This document shows, piece by piece, positions 10,401 to 21,195 of a stretch of 64,000 nt of DNA. The first letter of the stretch is position 1; each line of letters begins with the position of its first letter. The position numbers were made by a program, and so were the translations under genes. The DNA lies in assembly GCF_021049305.1 (NCBI RefSeq), contig NZ_CP088081.1, positions 1,860,001 to 1,924,000 on the forward strand. Direction: 5' to 3'. Source of the stretch: Ideonella dechloratans. GTDB taxonomy: Bacteria > Pseudomonadota > Gammaproteobacteria > Burkholderiales > Burkholderiaceae_C. The notes beneath the pieces are model-generated. The model ran no database searches, was not told where the DNA came from, and saw only the letters and a program-made list of their open reading frames with translations.

Positions 10401-10983
10401 CGCCGCACGCGAGCGCAAGACCTTCCTGGACGCGCAGACCGCCGACCTGACCGACGCCATCACCACGCTGGAAGGCGCGATCCACAAGATCGACCTGGAA
10501 ACCCGCGACCTGCTGATGAGCACCTTCAACCAGGTCAACGAGGGCTTCGGCCGCATGTTCCCCAGCCTGTTCGGCGGCGGCACGGCCAAGCTCATCATGA
10601 CCGGTGACGAGGTGCTGGACGCCGGCGTGCAGGTGATGGCCCAGCCGCCGGGCAAGAAGAACTCGACCATCCACCTGCTGTCGGGGGGCGAGAAGGCCCT
10701 GACCGCCATTGCGCTGGTGTTCGCCATCTTCATGCTGAACCCGGCGCCGTTCTGTCTGCTCGACGAGGTGGACGCGCCGCTGGACGACGCCAACACGGAA
10801 CGCTACGCCCGCCTGGTGGCCGAGATGTCCACCAAGGGAACGCAGTTCCTGTTCATCTCGCACAACAAGATCGCCATGGAAATGGCCGAACAGCTCATTG
10901 GGGTGACCATGCAAGAGCAAGGCGTGTCCCGCATCGTGGCGGTGGACATGGAAGCCGCCGTCAACATGATGGAGGCGGCATGA
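7456..10983 (+). CDS. smc: Chromosome segregation ATPase SMC
   Basis: Condensin ATPase of 1175 residues, normal family length, starting MRLNQIKLSGFKSFAEPTTF. Walker A GPNGCGKSN lies near residues 32-40. Two long coiled-coil arms rich in Gln, Glu and Ala flank a hinge near residues 500-670. The C-terminal head has the signature LLSGGEKALTAIAL (near 1074) and Walker B CLLDEVDAPLDDAN. It heads an apparent smc-zipA-ligA operon, with its stop overlapping the zipA start. That order is common in Burkholderiales. Confidence 0.98.
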   Translation: MRLNQIKLSGFKSFAEPTTFQLPGQRVGVVGPNGCGKSNIMDAVRWVLGESKASELRGESMQDVIFNGSGNRKPASRASVELVFNNESGRAGGVWNQYAEIAVKRVLTRDGNSSYFINNQAVRRRDVQDVFLGTGLGPRAYAIIGQGTISRIIESRPEELRLFLEEAAGVSKYKERRRETENRLKDTRENLTRVEDILRELNANLDKLEHQAEVATRYRGLQEQGTLKLHQLWFLKHRDAATEEERVKLAMLEATNALESRMAELRHVEAQLETIRQAHYEASDALHARQGDLAQASLEVSRLEERIRYVVEGRQRAQARLGELQAQNEQWQQRREEALAEQETIAEQIAAAEEQAEILAAQAEEEAGSSPQHEEAVRAAQARANEQRTVVAQVQQQIQVLAAESRNIDEQSRGLRARRERLASERQGLAAPDADKLQSLREELSIAEEAAAEAEARLHELSEQLPALDEQRRNQQALVNREGAKQADLTARLEALRTLQEKVQTEGKLKPWLAKHGLDGLQGLWAKVHIESGWEVALEAALRERLNALSVGRLETVRAFEQDAPPAKLAFYSPPASGAVHPPAGTAGLAPLADLLRVEDAGLKALLTDWLAGVYTAASVEDALARRAQLQHGELLMTQKGHAVSQFAVNFYAEDSEQAGMLARAQEIENLDRGTRAQALLVDEARTALVRLEAAYTEAAQRLAQARREASDTQSQAHQLQMQWVQLSQQAEAANTRRGQLEEELAEIDGQMDELSERRATGEARFEELDMELANTQERHAELEEAVIQAERKLAGAREQLRALERQAQEAQFQARALASRRGELQRAIETAQQQIHANTASGEQLQLELESFNDAAAQAGLQEALAVRAEKEEALAETRIRYDELSHQLRQADEQRLGFERSLEPLRERITKLQLEQQAAALGGQQYLEQLTAAEVDLEALARAIEEGQVKLYGLQGEIDRINREIASLGAVNLAALDELAAARERKTFLDAQTADLTDAITTLEGAIHKIDLETRDLLMSTFNQVNEGFGRMFPSLFGGGTAKLIMTGDEVLDAGVQVMAQPPGKKNSTIHLLSGGEKALTAIALVFAIFMLNPAPFCLLDEVDAPLDDANTERYARLVAEMSTKGTQFLFISHNKIAMEMAEQLIGVTMQEQGVSRIVAVDMEAAVNMMEAA

Positions 10984-12038
10984 CATTGACAGTGGGGTTG
11001 GCCATCCTGGCCGGTGTGGTGTTGCTGGGCGTGGTGGTGCAGGGTGCCTGGGCGGCCCGCAAGGTGGGGCCGCGGGTGCTGCCGGAGCCGGGCCAGCGCC
11101 ATGAGCCTTCGCTGGGTGAGGGCGGCGGGCCCGCCTTGCCCGTCGAGCCCTCGCTGGCCGAGCCCGCCGCGGATGGCCTGCCCGAGCCGGTGGCCCGGCC
11201 GCTGCCCACCCGCCGCAGCGCCCGCATCGACGCCCTGATCGACGCCATCGCCACGCTCACCCCCGAAGGGCCGGTGAGTGGCGAACTGGCGCTGCAGCAC
11301 CTGCCGCCCACCCGGCGTGCCGGTGGCAAGCCTTTCCAGATCGAAGGCCTGAACGCCGACAGCGGCGAGTGGGAAGTGCCCCGGCCGGGCCAGCGCTACG
11401 GCGAATTCCAGGCCGGCTTGCAGATGGCCAACCGCAGCGGCGCCGTCAACGAGATCGAGTATTCCGAGTTCGTGCAGAAGATCCAGCCCTTTGCCGATGC
11501 GCTGGGCGCCACGGTGGACTTCCCCGACATGCTGGACGTGGTGGCCCGCGCCCGTGAGCTCGATGGCTTCGCCAGCCAGCACGATGCCCAGCTGGCCGCC
11601 TTGCTGCGGGCCAATTCGGTGGCCTGGTCGGTGGGCTATCTGCAGCAGTGCGCGGCCCGCCACGGCTTCGTGCCGGGCGCGGTGCCGGGCCGGCTGGTGC
11701 TGCCCTCGTCCGACGAGGGCGCACCGCCGGTGCTGGTGCTGGCCTTCGATTCGCAAGTGGCTCTGTCCGACGACCCCGGTCAGGCCGCGCTGCGCGAGGT
11801 GTCCCTGAGCCTGGACGTGCCGCAGACGCCCGAGAGCGGCGAGCCCTTTGCCGCCTGGCAGGAATGCGCCCGGCGCCTGGCCGACGACCTGGACGCCACC
11901 CTGGTGGACGACCGCGGCACCGTGATCACGCTGCATGCCTTCGCCACCATCGGGCAGGAACTGGGCCGGCTGTACCGCGCGCTGGAGCAGCACGATCTGG
12001 CTGCCGGCACGCCCGCGGCGCGGCGCCTGTTCAGCTGA
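10980..12038 (+). CDS. zipA: Cell division protein ZipA
   Basis: Inner-membrane anchor for FtsZ. The 352-residue product has an N-terminal membrane helix (residues 2-22), a Pro/Glu-rich linker and a C-terminal globular domain near 200-345. This fits the ZipA FtsZ-binding fold (VLVLAFDSQVALSDDP, LADDLDATLVDDRGTVI). Sequence conservation in ZipA is low, so the call rests heavily on topology and on its place between smc and ligA. Its ATG overlaps the smc stop by 4 bases, which suggests translational coupling. Confidence 0.85.
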   Translation: MTLTVGLAILAGVVLLGVVVQGAWAARKVGPRVLPEPGQRHEPSLGEGGGPALPVEPSLAEPAADGLPEPVARPLPTRRSARIDALIDAIATLTPEGPVSGELALQHLPPTRRAGGKPFQIEGLNADSGEWEVPRPGQRYGEFQAGLQMANRSGAVNEIEYSEFVQKIQPFADALGATVDFPDMLDVVARARELDGFASQHDAQLAALLRANSVAWSVGYLQQCAARHGFVPGAVPGRLVLPSSDEGAPPVLVLAFDSQVALSDDPGQAALREVSLSLDVPQTPESGEPFAAWQECARRLADDLDATLVDDRGTVITLHAFATIGQELGRLYRALEQHDLAAGTPAARRLFS

Positions 12039-14147
<2,109 letters not shown>

Positions 14148-14186
14148 GGTCGTCGAAGGCTGTGGGCGGGTGATCGTCGACGACGT

Positions 14187-14222
14187 AACACCCGTATCCA
14201 AACCTTGCCGCAGGCGGGTGTT
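14187..14222 (+). terminator. Weak inverted repeat after ligA
   Basis: AACACCCG and CGGGTGTT form an 8-bp stem with a 20-base loop 40 bases after the ligA stop. A short T run follows inside the second arm. It may terminate the smc-zipA-ligA transcript before the vgrG locus. The loop is long for an intrinsic terminator, so confidence is low. Confidence 0.3.
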
Positions 14223-14306
14223 TCGGCGGTGACTCCCTCTGGCGGGGGATGGTGACGATGCGGAGCCTGGCGACACTGGCCGCTCTGTCATTCGCCGGTG
14301 CCCCGC

Positions 14307-17300
14307 ATGGCTGCCTCGTTTCCTGATCTCGACGTCCTCAGCGCCTTCACCTGGCTGGAAGAGACCGAGCGGCTGATCACGCTGCGCACCGCGCTGCCGG
14401 CGCTGAACCTGGTGGCCACCCGCCTGGTCATGCGCGAAGCCGAGGGCCAGGGCTTCGAGCTGATCCTGGACGCGGTCTCCACCTCGGCCTACCTGCCGCT
14501 CAAGAGCCTGATCGGCGAGCAGATGACCGTGGGCCTGCGCCAGGCTGATGGCACTTACGCCCCCTGGCACGGCTATGTGACCGAGGCGGCCCAGCTGGGC
14601 AGCGACGGCGGCCTGGCCCGCTACCGCCTGGTGATGGCGCCCTGGTTGGACATGCTCAAGCTGCGCCGCGACAGCTTCGTCTTCCAGGACAAGACGGCCC
14701 CCCAGATCCTGGACGACATCTTTGCCGACTACCCCGCCGCCCAGTGGCGCTGGGAGCTGGCCGACGCTTCGGCCCTGCGCACCCGCTCGCTGTGCATCCA
14801 GTACCGCGAGAGCGACTGGGCCTTCGTGCAGCGCCTGCTGGCCAGCGAGGGCCTGAGCTGGCACATCGAGCACCTGGGCGACGAAGACGCCGCCACCGCC
14901 GACGAGCAGGGCAAGGCCCGCCACGTGATGGTCATCACCGACGCCGGGGCCGAGCGGGCCGACCTGGGCCCCATCCGCTTTGCGGCCCTGCACCCCACCG
15001 CGGTGGTGGCGGGGCTGGAAGACCCGATCACCGGCTTTGCCGCCCAGCGCAGCCTCACCCCCAACGCCGTGGCCCTGGGCAGCTGGAACTACCGCAACCT
15101 GGCCGGGGCCAGCGCCGAGCTGGCCAGCGCCCTGGACCTGGGCGACGTGCCCTGGCTGGAGCAGTACGACGGCAGCGGGGCGTATCGCTTTGCGGACACC
15201 CAGGCCGCCGAGCGCGCCGCCCGCCTGGCCCTGGGCGCCCTGGAACTGCAGGCCAAGCGCTTTGCCGGCCAGGGCGGTGCCCGGGTGCTGCGGGCGGGCG
15301 CGCAGTTCCAGCTGATCGACCACCCCCTGTACGGGGCCAACACCACCGCCCCGAGCTATGCGGCAGCCCTCACCGCCAGCCATCCGCGGCCCGACAACGC
15401 CTTCACCGTGCTGGCCGTCGAACACCATGTGGCCAACAACCTGGGCGACCAGGCCGCCGAGCTGCTCAAGCAGACGGCCCTGGCCAAGGGCGGCTACCGC
15501 AACCAGTTCCAGGCCGTGCCGGCCGCAGCACCCGTGCTGCCCCGCCCCCAGCGCCGGCCCACCGCGCCCACCCTGCTCACCGCCCGGGTGGTGGGGCTGC
15601 AGGATGAAGCCCTCACCACCGAGCGCGACCACCGGGTCAAGGTGCAGTTCCACTTCCAACGCGGCGCCAGCCCCAACCCGGGCGGCCTGCCGCACGCCTA
15701 CAGTGCCGATGAGACCGGCAACGCCCCGGGCAACGAGCAGAGCGGCACCTGGGTGCGCGTGGCCACCCCGGCGGCCGGAGCCAACTGGGGCGCCGTCTGG
15801 GTGCCGCACATCGGCTCGGAAGTGGTGGTGCAGTTCATCGAAGGCGACATCGACCGCCCCATCATCGCCGGCGGCCTGCCCAACGGCGACCAGCCCCCGC
15901 CCTTTGCGGCGGGTGTGGACGCCGGTGTGAACCACCCCGGCGTGCTGGCCGGCCTGCACAGCCGCACGCTGGATGGCCAGCACACGCAGCAATGGGTGGT
16001 GGACGACGCCCCCGGCCAGCTGCGCACCCGGCTGGCCACCACCCACACGGGCAGTGAGCTGAGCCTGGGCCACCTGATCAACCAGAGCCCGAGCAGCGCC
16101 CAGCGCGGCGCCTGGCGCGGCAGCGGCTTCGAAGCCAACACCCAGGGCTGGGCCAGCCTGCGCGCCGGCCAGGGCCTGCTGGTGAGCACCCAGGCGCGCA
16201 GCGGCACCTACGGCTCGGCCCAGGGCCCACAGATGGACGCGGCCGAGGCGCTGGCCCAGCTGCAATCGGCCACCGAGCTGGGCCAGCGCCTGTCGCAAGC
16301 CGCCCAGGCCATTGGGGCCCAGGGCCTGACCAGCACCGAAGAGGGCCAGGACCTCAGCAAGCTGCACCAGGCCCTGGACCCGGCCCAGGACGGGCGCCAT
16401 CCGGACCAGGTCAACGGGCAGGCCGCCAAGATCCCCACGGATGGGCGAGACAGTGGAGGAGACCCCAGCCAGGGTGATCCTGTCCCCGCCTTCGCCCAAC
16501 CCGCCGTGGTGCTGGACAGCGCCGCGGCCCAGCTGCTGGCCACCCCGGCCAGCGTGCAGCAGTTCAGCGGCCAGCGCCTGAGCCAGGTCGTGCAGGCAGA
16601 CCTGCAGGCCAGCGTGGCCCATACCGCCTCCATCGCCGCCGGCCAGACCGCCAGCCTCTACGCCCACCAGGGCGGGCTGCAGGTCAAGGCGGCCAACGGG
16701 CCCGTCTCGCTGCGCGCCCACACCGACGAGCTCAAGCTGCTGGCCGATCAGAGCGTGACCATCACCAGCGTGAACGACGAGATCCGCATCAGCGCGAACA
16801 GCAAGATCGAACTCATCGCCGGCCAGTCGGGCATCACGCTCGAAGGCGGCAACATCACCGTCACCACCCCGGGCAGCTTCGCGGTCAAGGGGGCCACGCA
16901 TGGGTTTCTGGGGGGAGGGAGTCGGGCGGCGAGCTTGCCGGCGCTGCCCACGGGGGTGCTCTCCCAGGCACCCGTGTTCATGGAGTTGAACCTGCACGAC
17001 GAATGGCTGATGCCGGTGGCCGGCGCGGCCTACACCGTGGTGTTCGAAGACGGCACGCAGCGCCAAGGCCATCTGGATGCCAACGGCCATGCCCGGCTGG
17101 AAGGGGTACCCAATCTGTCTGCCCGCGTGTTCTATGGCGAGGATCCGGCTGAACCGGAGGCCCGGGTGGCCTTGCCCGCCAACGACTTCCAACCCAGCGC
17201 ACAGACCAACGAAGAGGCCGAGGCCAACATCAAGGCTTACCTCGAACGCGCCGAAGCCTTCTGGGCGGAGCAGGCGACCGCCGAGCAGCGAGAGATGCGT

Positions 17301-17411
17301 GCCGAACTCAACGACGAAGGTTCGGATGACGCCGGCGAGAACCTCTGGCACTACCTGGACGAAGCGCAACAGCAGTCGCTGCAACAGGAACTGCAAGGAG
17401 ACGGCGCATGA
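14307..17411 (+). CDS. vgrG: Type VI secretion spike protein VgrG with C-terminal extension
   Basis: Trimeric tip of the type VI secretion needle, which carries effectors into neighbouring cells. Residues 1-430 fit the gp27-like base. Near 440-535 is the gp5-like OB fold (VKVQFHFQRGASPNPGG, PHIGSEVVVQFIEGDIDRP). Near 730-885 is a DUF2345-like beta-helical spike. A further 150 residues begin with a transthyretin-like module (MELNLHDEWLMPVAGAAYTV, GHLDANGHARLEGVP) followed by an acidic helical tail. Such extensions commonly dock the cognate effector. The ATG at 14307 (MAASFPDLDVLS) is preferred; a GTG at 14298 is also open. The stop overlaps the effector start. No structural T6SS gene is in the window. 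Confidence 0.95.
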   Translation: MAASFPDLDVLSAFTWLEETERLITLRTALPALNLVATRLVMREAEGQGFELILDAVSTSAYLPLKSLIGEQMTVGLRQADGTYAPWHGYVTEAAQLGSDGGLARYRLVMAPWLDMLKLRRDSFVFQDKTAPQILDDIFADYPAAQWRWELADASALRTRSLCIQYRESDWAFVQRLLASEGLSWHIEHLGDEDAATADEQGKARHVMVITDAGAERADLGPIRFAALHPTAVVAGLEDPITGFAAQRSLTPNAVALGSWNYRNLAGASAELASALDLGDVPWLEQYDGSGAYRFADTQAAERAARLALGALELQAKRFAGQGGARVLRAGAQFQLIDHPLYGANTTAPSYAAALTASHPRPDNAFTVLAVEHHVANNLGDQAAELLKQTALAKGGYRNQFQAVPAAAPVLPRPQRRPTAPTLLTARVVGLQDEALTTERDHRVKVQFHFQRGASPNPGGLPHAYSADETGNAPGNEQSGTWVRVATPAAGANWGAVWVPHIGSEVVVQFIEGDIDRPIIAGGLPNGDQPPPFAAGVDAGVNHPGVLAGLHSRTLDGQHTQQWVVDDAPGQLRTRLATTHTGSELSLGHLINQSPSSAQRGAWRGSGFEANTQGWASLRAGQGLLVSTQARSGTYGSAQGPQMDAAEALAQLQSATELGQRLSQAAQAIGAQGLTSTEEGQDLSKLHQALDPAQDGRHPDQVNGQAAKIPTDGRDSGGDPSQGDPVPAFAQPAVVLDSAAAQLLATPASVQQFSGQRLSQVVQADLQASVAHTASIAAGQTASLYAHQGGLQVKAANGPVSLRAHTDELKLLADQSVTITSVNDEIRISANSKIELIAGQSGITLEGGNITVTTPGSFAVKGATHGFLGGGSRAASLPALPTGVLSQAPVFMELNLHDEWLMPVAGAAYTVVFEDGTQRQGHLDANGHARLEGVPNLSARVFYGEDPAEPEARVALPANDFQPSAQTNEEAEANIKAYLERAEAFWAEQATAEQREMRAELNDEGSDDAGENLWHYLDEAQQQSLQQELQGDGA

Positions 17412-18850
17412 GCGGCGCAACGGCGGTGGCCAAGGGAGGCGCTGCGGTGGCCCAGGCCGAGCGCAGCGGGTGGTTCGACTCGATCAAGAACGAGGCCCTG
17501 AGCTTCGTCAAAGGCGACAACAACGCCCCCTGGGCCATCCTGGCCGAGACGGTGATCGGCTGCGTGCCCATCCTGGGCCAGGTGGTGGACGCTCGGGACA
17601 TCATCAAGGGACTGATCGAGGTCAGTGGCGCACCGGCCAGCCCGCTGGCCTGGTTCAACCTCATCACCGCCCTCATCGGCTTGATTCCGGGGGGAGGCGA
17701 CGCCGCCAAGCGGGCGCTGCGTTCCGTGAAGGCTGGCGCCACACAGGTGGACGATCTGCTGGCCATGATCCGAAGGATCTACAAGGGCGACCCGGAGGCC
17801 CTGCTGCGCAAGGTGCTTGATCTGTCCACGCTGCGCAAGTCCCTGGACGACATCCTGGCCGACCCACGACTGACCAGCCGGCTCAGCCCCGAGCTCAAGC
17901 AGAGCGTCGAGGGCATTCGCGCCAACCTGTCCAAACAGTTCGACAGCTTCAAAAAGGAAGTGGACGGCTGGCTGGCCAAGGGACGCAAGACCAGTGCCGA
18001 CGGGCCACCGGCTGCCAAGGCGCCCACGGGCACGCCTGCGGCCAAGCCGGAGACGCACGCCAAGGCCGGTACGCAGGAGAAGGCCCCCCACAGCGACCCG
18101 GCCCAGGCCCAGACCCCCAACGCAGCCCAGCAACGCACGGCGCGTTTCAAAACCCTGGCCAACAAGTTCCTGGGCGTGATGGGCGAGCACATGGCCGACT
18201 ACCACTGCCAGGACACCAAGGGCTGGGGCAGCAAGACCGCCCACGACGGGGGCGGCCTCAACCCGGCCAAGCTCAACGATGGCGGGCATCTGGTGCAACT
18301 GTGGCCGACGCTGGTGCGCGGGCGTGGCATCGATGCGGTCTGGAAGACCACAGGGGCCACCAAGCCCTACGCCATCATCGAGGCCAAGGCCAGTTACGAC
18401 CCCACCAAGTCACTCCAGGCGCTGCTGGGTGAGGCGGGGGACAAGACGGAGCGGCAAGGTGGCAACTCCGGAGGACTTCAGCGGCGTTCAGGTACCGGCG
18501 GGCAAGGTGCGAGCGGCCCCGGCAGCATTCGCCAGACCAACGGCAAGGTCACGCAGATGGGGCATGGGTGGATTCAGAAGCGTCTGCCCAAAGCATTGCA
18601 GATGGCCCCTCTAGACTTGGACGTATTGCGCAAAAAGAAGGAGGCCGTCTATTCCCGTCACATTCTCTTTTTCTCGATTCCGCAGGCTGTTGCCCATGCC
18701 GAGGCGCTGATCAAGTTGACCGCGCAGCAGAGCGTTCCAGCAGGATTTCATGCAGCGCACGAGATCACCAAGGAATGGGGTGATGCGGCCATCGACAAGG
18801 TTGTCGACAATCGCGCCGGGCTCGAAGATGCAGCCCGTAGGCGCGGGTAA
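17408..18850 (+). CDS. T6SS effector with PoNe-like PD-(D/E)XK DNase domain
   Basis: Predicted antibacterial DNA-degrading toxin of 480 residues. The N-terminal half (1-195) carries two hydrophobic helices (near 43-75 and 77-97; VIGCVPILGQVVDARD, LITALIGLIPGGGD) and a helical linker, probably for loading and delivery. A low-complexity Ala/Lys/Pro linker follows. The C-terminal domain (near 230-475) shows RGIDAVW (Asp309), AIIEAKAS (Glu325, Lys327) and TQMGHGWI (Gln383, Trp388), the pattern of the PoNe nuclease family. The ATG overlaps the vgrG stop (ATGA), marking it as the VgrG cargo. The assignment comes from motif recognition and from the adjacent PoNi-like gene; no search was run. Confidence 0.8.
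   Translation: MSGATAVAKGGAAVAQAERSGWFDSIKNEALSFVKGDNNAPWAILAETVIGCVPILGQVVDARDIIKGLIEVSGAPASPLAWFNLITALIGLIPGGGDAAKRALRSVKAGATQVDDLLAMIRRIYKGDPEALLRKVLDLSTLRKSLDDILADPRLTSRLSPELKQSVEGIRANLSKQFDSFKKEVDGWLAKGRKTSADGPPAAKAPTGTPAAKPETHAKAGTQEKAPHSDPAQAQTPNAAQQRTARFKTLANKFLGVMGEHMADYHCQDTKGWGSKTAHDGGGLNPAKLNDGGHLVQLWPTLVRGRGIDAVWKTTGATKPYAIIEAKASYDPTKSLQALLGEAGDKTERQGGNSGGLQRRSGTGGQGASGPGSIRQTNGKVTQMGHGWIQKRLPKALQMAPLDLDVLRKKKEAVYSRHILFFSIPQAVAHAEALIKLTAQQSVPAGFHAAHEITKEWGDAAIDKVVDNRAGLEDAARRRG
18017..18847 (+). repeat. Toxin-domain repeat, copy A
   Basis: This stretch encodes the linker and nuclease domain of the full-length effector and is repeated about 1,964 bases downstream (19981-20832). 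Most of it is nearly identical between copies. Two patches differ: the Gly/Ser-rich spacer after EAGDKTE and the segment after HGWIQ. The repeat unit is one toxin domain plus one immunity gene. Confidence 0.85.
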
Positions 18851-18864
18851 TGAAGGTGGTCAGT

Positions 18865-19878
18865 ATGGAATTTCAAAAGCGGCGCCGGCAGCAGTTTCTT
18901 GGTGAAACCTACTATCGCGACCAACTGCCAAGATTCGAAGATGTGATCCATGGCGACGACGGCCTTGAAGTTGGACTCCGAGCCAGGGAAACCCAACGAG
19001 GACTTCATCTTTCACTGGCCAGCGGAGTGGGATTCGAGCTCTTCAATCGCCTGACTCTGCGCTACACCGCCGGCGAGCTGATCGAGCCCCTGCGATCCGA
19101 GCTTGAGCAGGTCATCGCAGCCTACGAACGTTATGGCGAGTTGCTGTGGTCCTTCCGCAAGGACCGCAATGAAGTGGTCTTCGAGTTCACCAGCATCGAC
19201 GACTACTGCCAACTGATGCAGTTGATCGGCCTGTGCTTCCTGCTGCACCGCAGGGATCTTCTGCCCCGGTTGGCTGCGCTCCAGGACGGCGTCGATGGCA
19301 CGAATGGCGGCTGCGATGTGATCTATGAGGAGTTCATGATTCACGTGGTCGGTCCTGAGAAGCGGTATCAGACGGACCACGCCTGCCAGATCCGCCCCTA
19401 CGAGAACCTGTTCTACGCCCTGACCGAAGACACGCCGGCCAAGCAGCTCAAGGAACTCGATCTGTTCCTGAAGCACTGGTACAAGGACCTGGCCGGCACC
19501 GGCTGGCATGACAGTCACAAGCCCGACGAGAACGGCAACCAAGGCGGCTACTACGGCTACTGGAGCTTCGAGGCGGGCGCGGCCGTGCTGCTGCTGGGCA
19601 TTGAAGACGATTCCAGCCTGCACAAGTACCTGTACTACCCCAAGGATCTGGTGGCCTGGGCTCGCGAGCATGCCAAGCTGACTCAGGCCGATGCTGCATC
19701 ACCAGGCCACGCACTGCGCCTGCGCTGCGAAGCCAACCAACCCTGCCCCAAGGCCGGCTTCTGGTTCACCCCCGCTCGCGCCAACAGTCGCCAGCGTTTC
19801 GAAGCGGGACAGGTGATGCCCGAGGTGGGGGGCGACTACGGCGCCACCCTCTGGCAGTGGGACGAGGTGCAGGAATAA
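18865..19878 (+). CDS. PoNi-like immunity protein (DUF1910/DUF1911 type), intact
   Basis: Predicted cognate antidote of the PoNe-like effector, binding and blocking the nuclease in the producer. The N-terminal part has RLTLRYTAGELIEPLRSELE and CFLLHRRDLLPRL, matching DUF1910. The middle has GYYGYWSFEAGAAVLLLGIE and YYPKDLVAWARE, matching DUF1911. A short tail domain with CPKAGFWFTPA and DYGATLWQWD resembles modules appended to other immunity proteins. I prefer the ATG at 18865 (337 residues) because AAGGTGG lies 5 bases upstream; an ATG at 18850 overlaps the toxin stop. It is a near twin of the broken gene at 20850-24538. Confidence 0.85.
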   Translation: MEFQKRRRQQFLGETYYRDQLPRFEDVIHGDDGLEVGLRARETQRGLHLSLASGVGFELFNRLTLRYTAGELIEPLRSELEQVIAAYERYGELLWSFRKDRNEVVFEFTSIDDYCQLMQLIGLCFLLHRRDLLPRLAALQDGVDGTNGGCDVIYEEFMIHVVGPEKRYQTDHACQIRPYENLFYALTEDTPAKQLKELDLFLKHWYKDLAGTGWHDSHKPDENGNQGGYYGYWSFEAGAAVLLLGIEDDSSLHKYLYYPKDLVAWAREHAKLTQADAASPGHALRLRCEANQPCPKAGFWFTPARANSRQRFEAGQVMPEVGGDYGATLWQWDEVQE

Positions 19879-19935
19879 CCCAGGAAGAGCTCGCCATGCA
19901 ACGGCAGGCCCTGCCGAGAAAGACGTGGACGGCTG

Positions 19936-20835
19936 TTGGCCTGGTGGCGCAAGACCACTTTCGGCGGCTCGTCCAGCGTCAAGGCACCCACAGGCACGCC
20001 AGCCGCCAAGCCGGAGACGCACGCCAAGGCCGGTACGCAGGAGAAGGCACCTCACAGTGACCCGGCCCAGCCCCAGACGCCCAACGCGGCCCAGCAGCGC
20101 ACGGCCCGCTTCAAGACCCTGGCCAACAAGTTCCTGGGCGTGATGGGCGAGCACATGGCCGACTACCACTGCCAGGACACCAAGGGCTGGGGTGCCAAGA
20201 CCGCCCATGACGGTGGCGGCATCAACCCGGCCAAGCTCAACGATGGTGGCCATCTGGTGCAGCTGTGGCCGACGCTGGTGCGAGGGCGCGGCATCGATGC
20301 TGTATGGAAGACCACAGGGGCCGCCAAACCCTACGCCATCATCGAGGCCAAGGCCAGTTACGACCCGACCAAGTCGCTCAAGGCGCTGCTGGGCGAGGCG
20401 GGGGACAAGACGGAGGGGGCGAGCACCGCTGCAACAGCATCAGCCGGCCGACGCGGGGGGCGTTCAGGAAACAAGGGCAGCGGCGGAAGCAGCGGTGCGA
20501 CCGACACCATTCGCCAGACCAACGGCAAGGTCACGCAGATGGGGCATGGGTGGATTCAAAACACCAGGCGACTGGGGCGCGCATTGGGAACAGCTTCTGC
20601 GGCGTTCGGCGACATTCGTGATCGAGGCGAGAAGGTCTACAGCCGGCATGTCCTCTTCTTCTCGATCCCCCAGGCTGTCGCCCATGCCGAGGCGCTGATC
20701 AAGCTGATTGCGCAGCAGAGTGTTCCGACAGACTTTCATGCAGCGCATGAGGTCACCAGGGAATGGGGGGACTCGGCCATCGACAAGGTTGTCGACAATC
20801 GAGCAGGGCTTGAAGGTGCCGCCCGCAAACGTTGA
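19936..20835 (+). CDS. Orphan PoNe-like toxin domain (displaced copy)
   Basis: A second copy of the nuclease domain, without the N-terminal delivery region. It retains RGIDAVW, AIIEAKAS (Glu137, Lys139) and TQMGHGWI, so the active site looks intact. The only start is a TTG at 19936 with no clear ribosome site. Just upstream, remnants of the linker (GTGGACGGCTG from 19925) are recognisable but in another frame, so the copy broke inside the linker. It is therefore either a silent donor cassette for recombination onto the full-length effector, or a poorly translated internal toxin. Known polymorphic toxin loci hold similar displaced cassettes. Confidence 0.75.
   Translation: MAWWRKTTFGGSSSVKAPTGTPAAKPETHAKAGTQEKAPHSDPAQPQTPNAAQQRTARFKTLANKFLGVMGEHMADYHCQDTKGWGAKTAHDGGGINPAKLNDGGHLVQLWPTLVRGRGIDAVWKTTGAAKPYAIIEAKASYDPTKSLKALLGEAGDKTEGASTAATASAGRRGGRSGNKGSGGSSGATDTIRQTNGKVTQMGHGWIQNTRRLGRALGTASAAFGDIRDRGEKVYSRHVLFFSIPQAVAHAEALIKLIAQQSVPTDFHAAHEVTREWGDSAIDKVVDNRAGLEGAARKR
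19981..20832 (+). repeat. Toxin-domain repeat, copy B
   Basis: Second copy of the repeat at 18017-18847, in the same orientation. Similarity begins at the Lys-Ala-Pro-Thr-Gly-Thr linker and ends at the toxin stop. It marks a duplication of the toxin-immunity unit. Confidence 0.85.
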
Positions 20836-20849
20836 ACAGAGCAATCAGC

Positions 20850-21195
20850 ATGGAATTTCACAAGACACGTCGGCAGCAGTTTTTGGGCGAAAGCTACTAC
20901 ACAGCCGTTCTGAGGAGTTGCGACGATGGAGTCGAAGCCGTAGGCTTGCTTCTGAAAGCCGCTGTAGCGGAGGGTGACATTCGCTATGCACACGGCCGGG
21001 CGCGGGTACTTGCTGAGACCCGATTCGACCGGCTGACCCTGCGCTATACCGCCGGCGAGCCAATCGAGCCCCTGCGATCCGAGCTTGAGCAGGTCATCGC
21101 AGCCTACGAGCGGTATGGCGAGTTGCTGTGGTCCTTCCGCAAGGACCGCAACGAGATGGTCTTCGAGTTCGATGTCATCGACGACTACTGCCAGT
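20850..21195 (+). pseudogene. PoNi-like immunity gene, 5' fragment before the IS
   Basis: Encodes the first 115 residues of a second immunity protein (MEFHKTRRQQFLGESYY to VIDDYCQ), then is cut by the IS21-family element. The 6 bases GCCAGT at 21190-21195 reappear at 23852-23857. Removing the element and one copy restores the codons for CQLMQLVGLCFLLHRRD, exactly as in the intact gene. Residues 15-55 differ strongly from the intact paralogue, while RLTLRYTAGEPIEPLRSELE onward is nearly identical. A TTG at 20832 overlapping the toxin stop is an alternative start. Confidence 0.9.
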
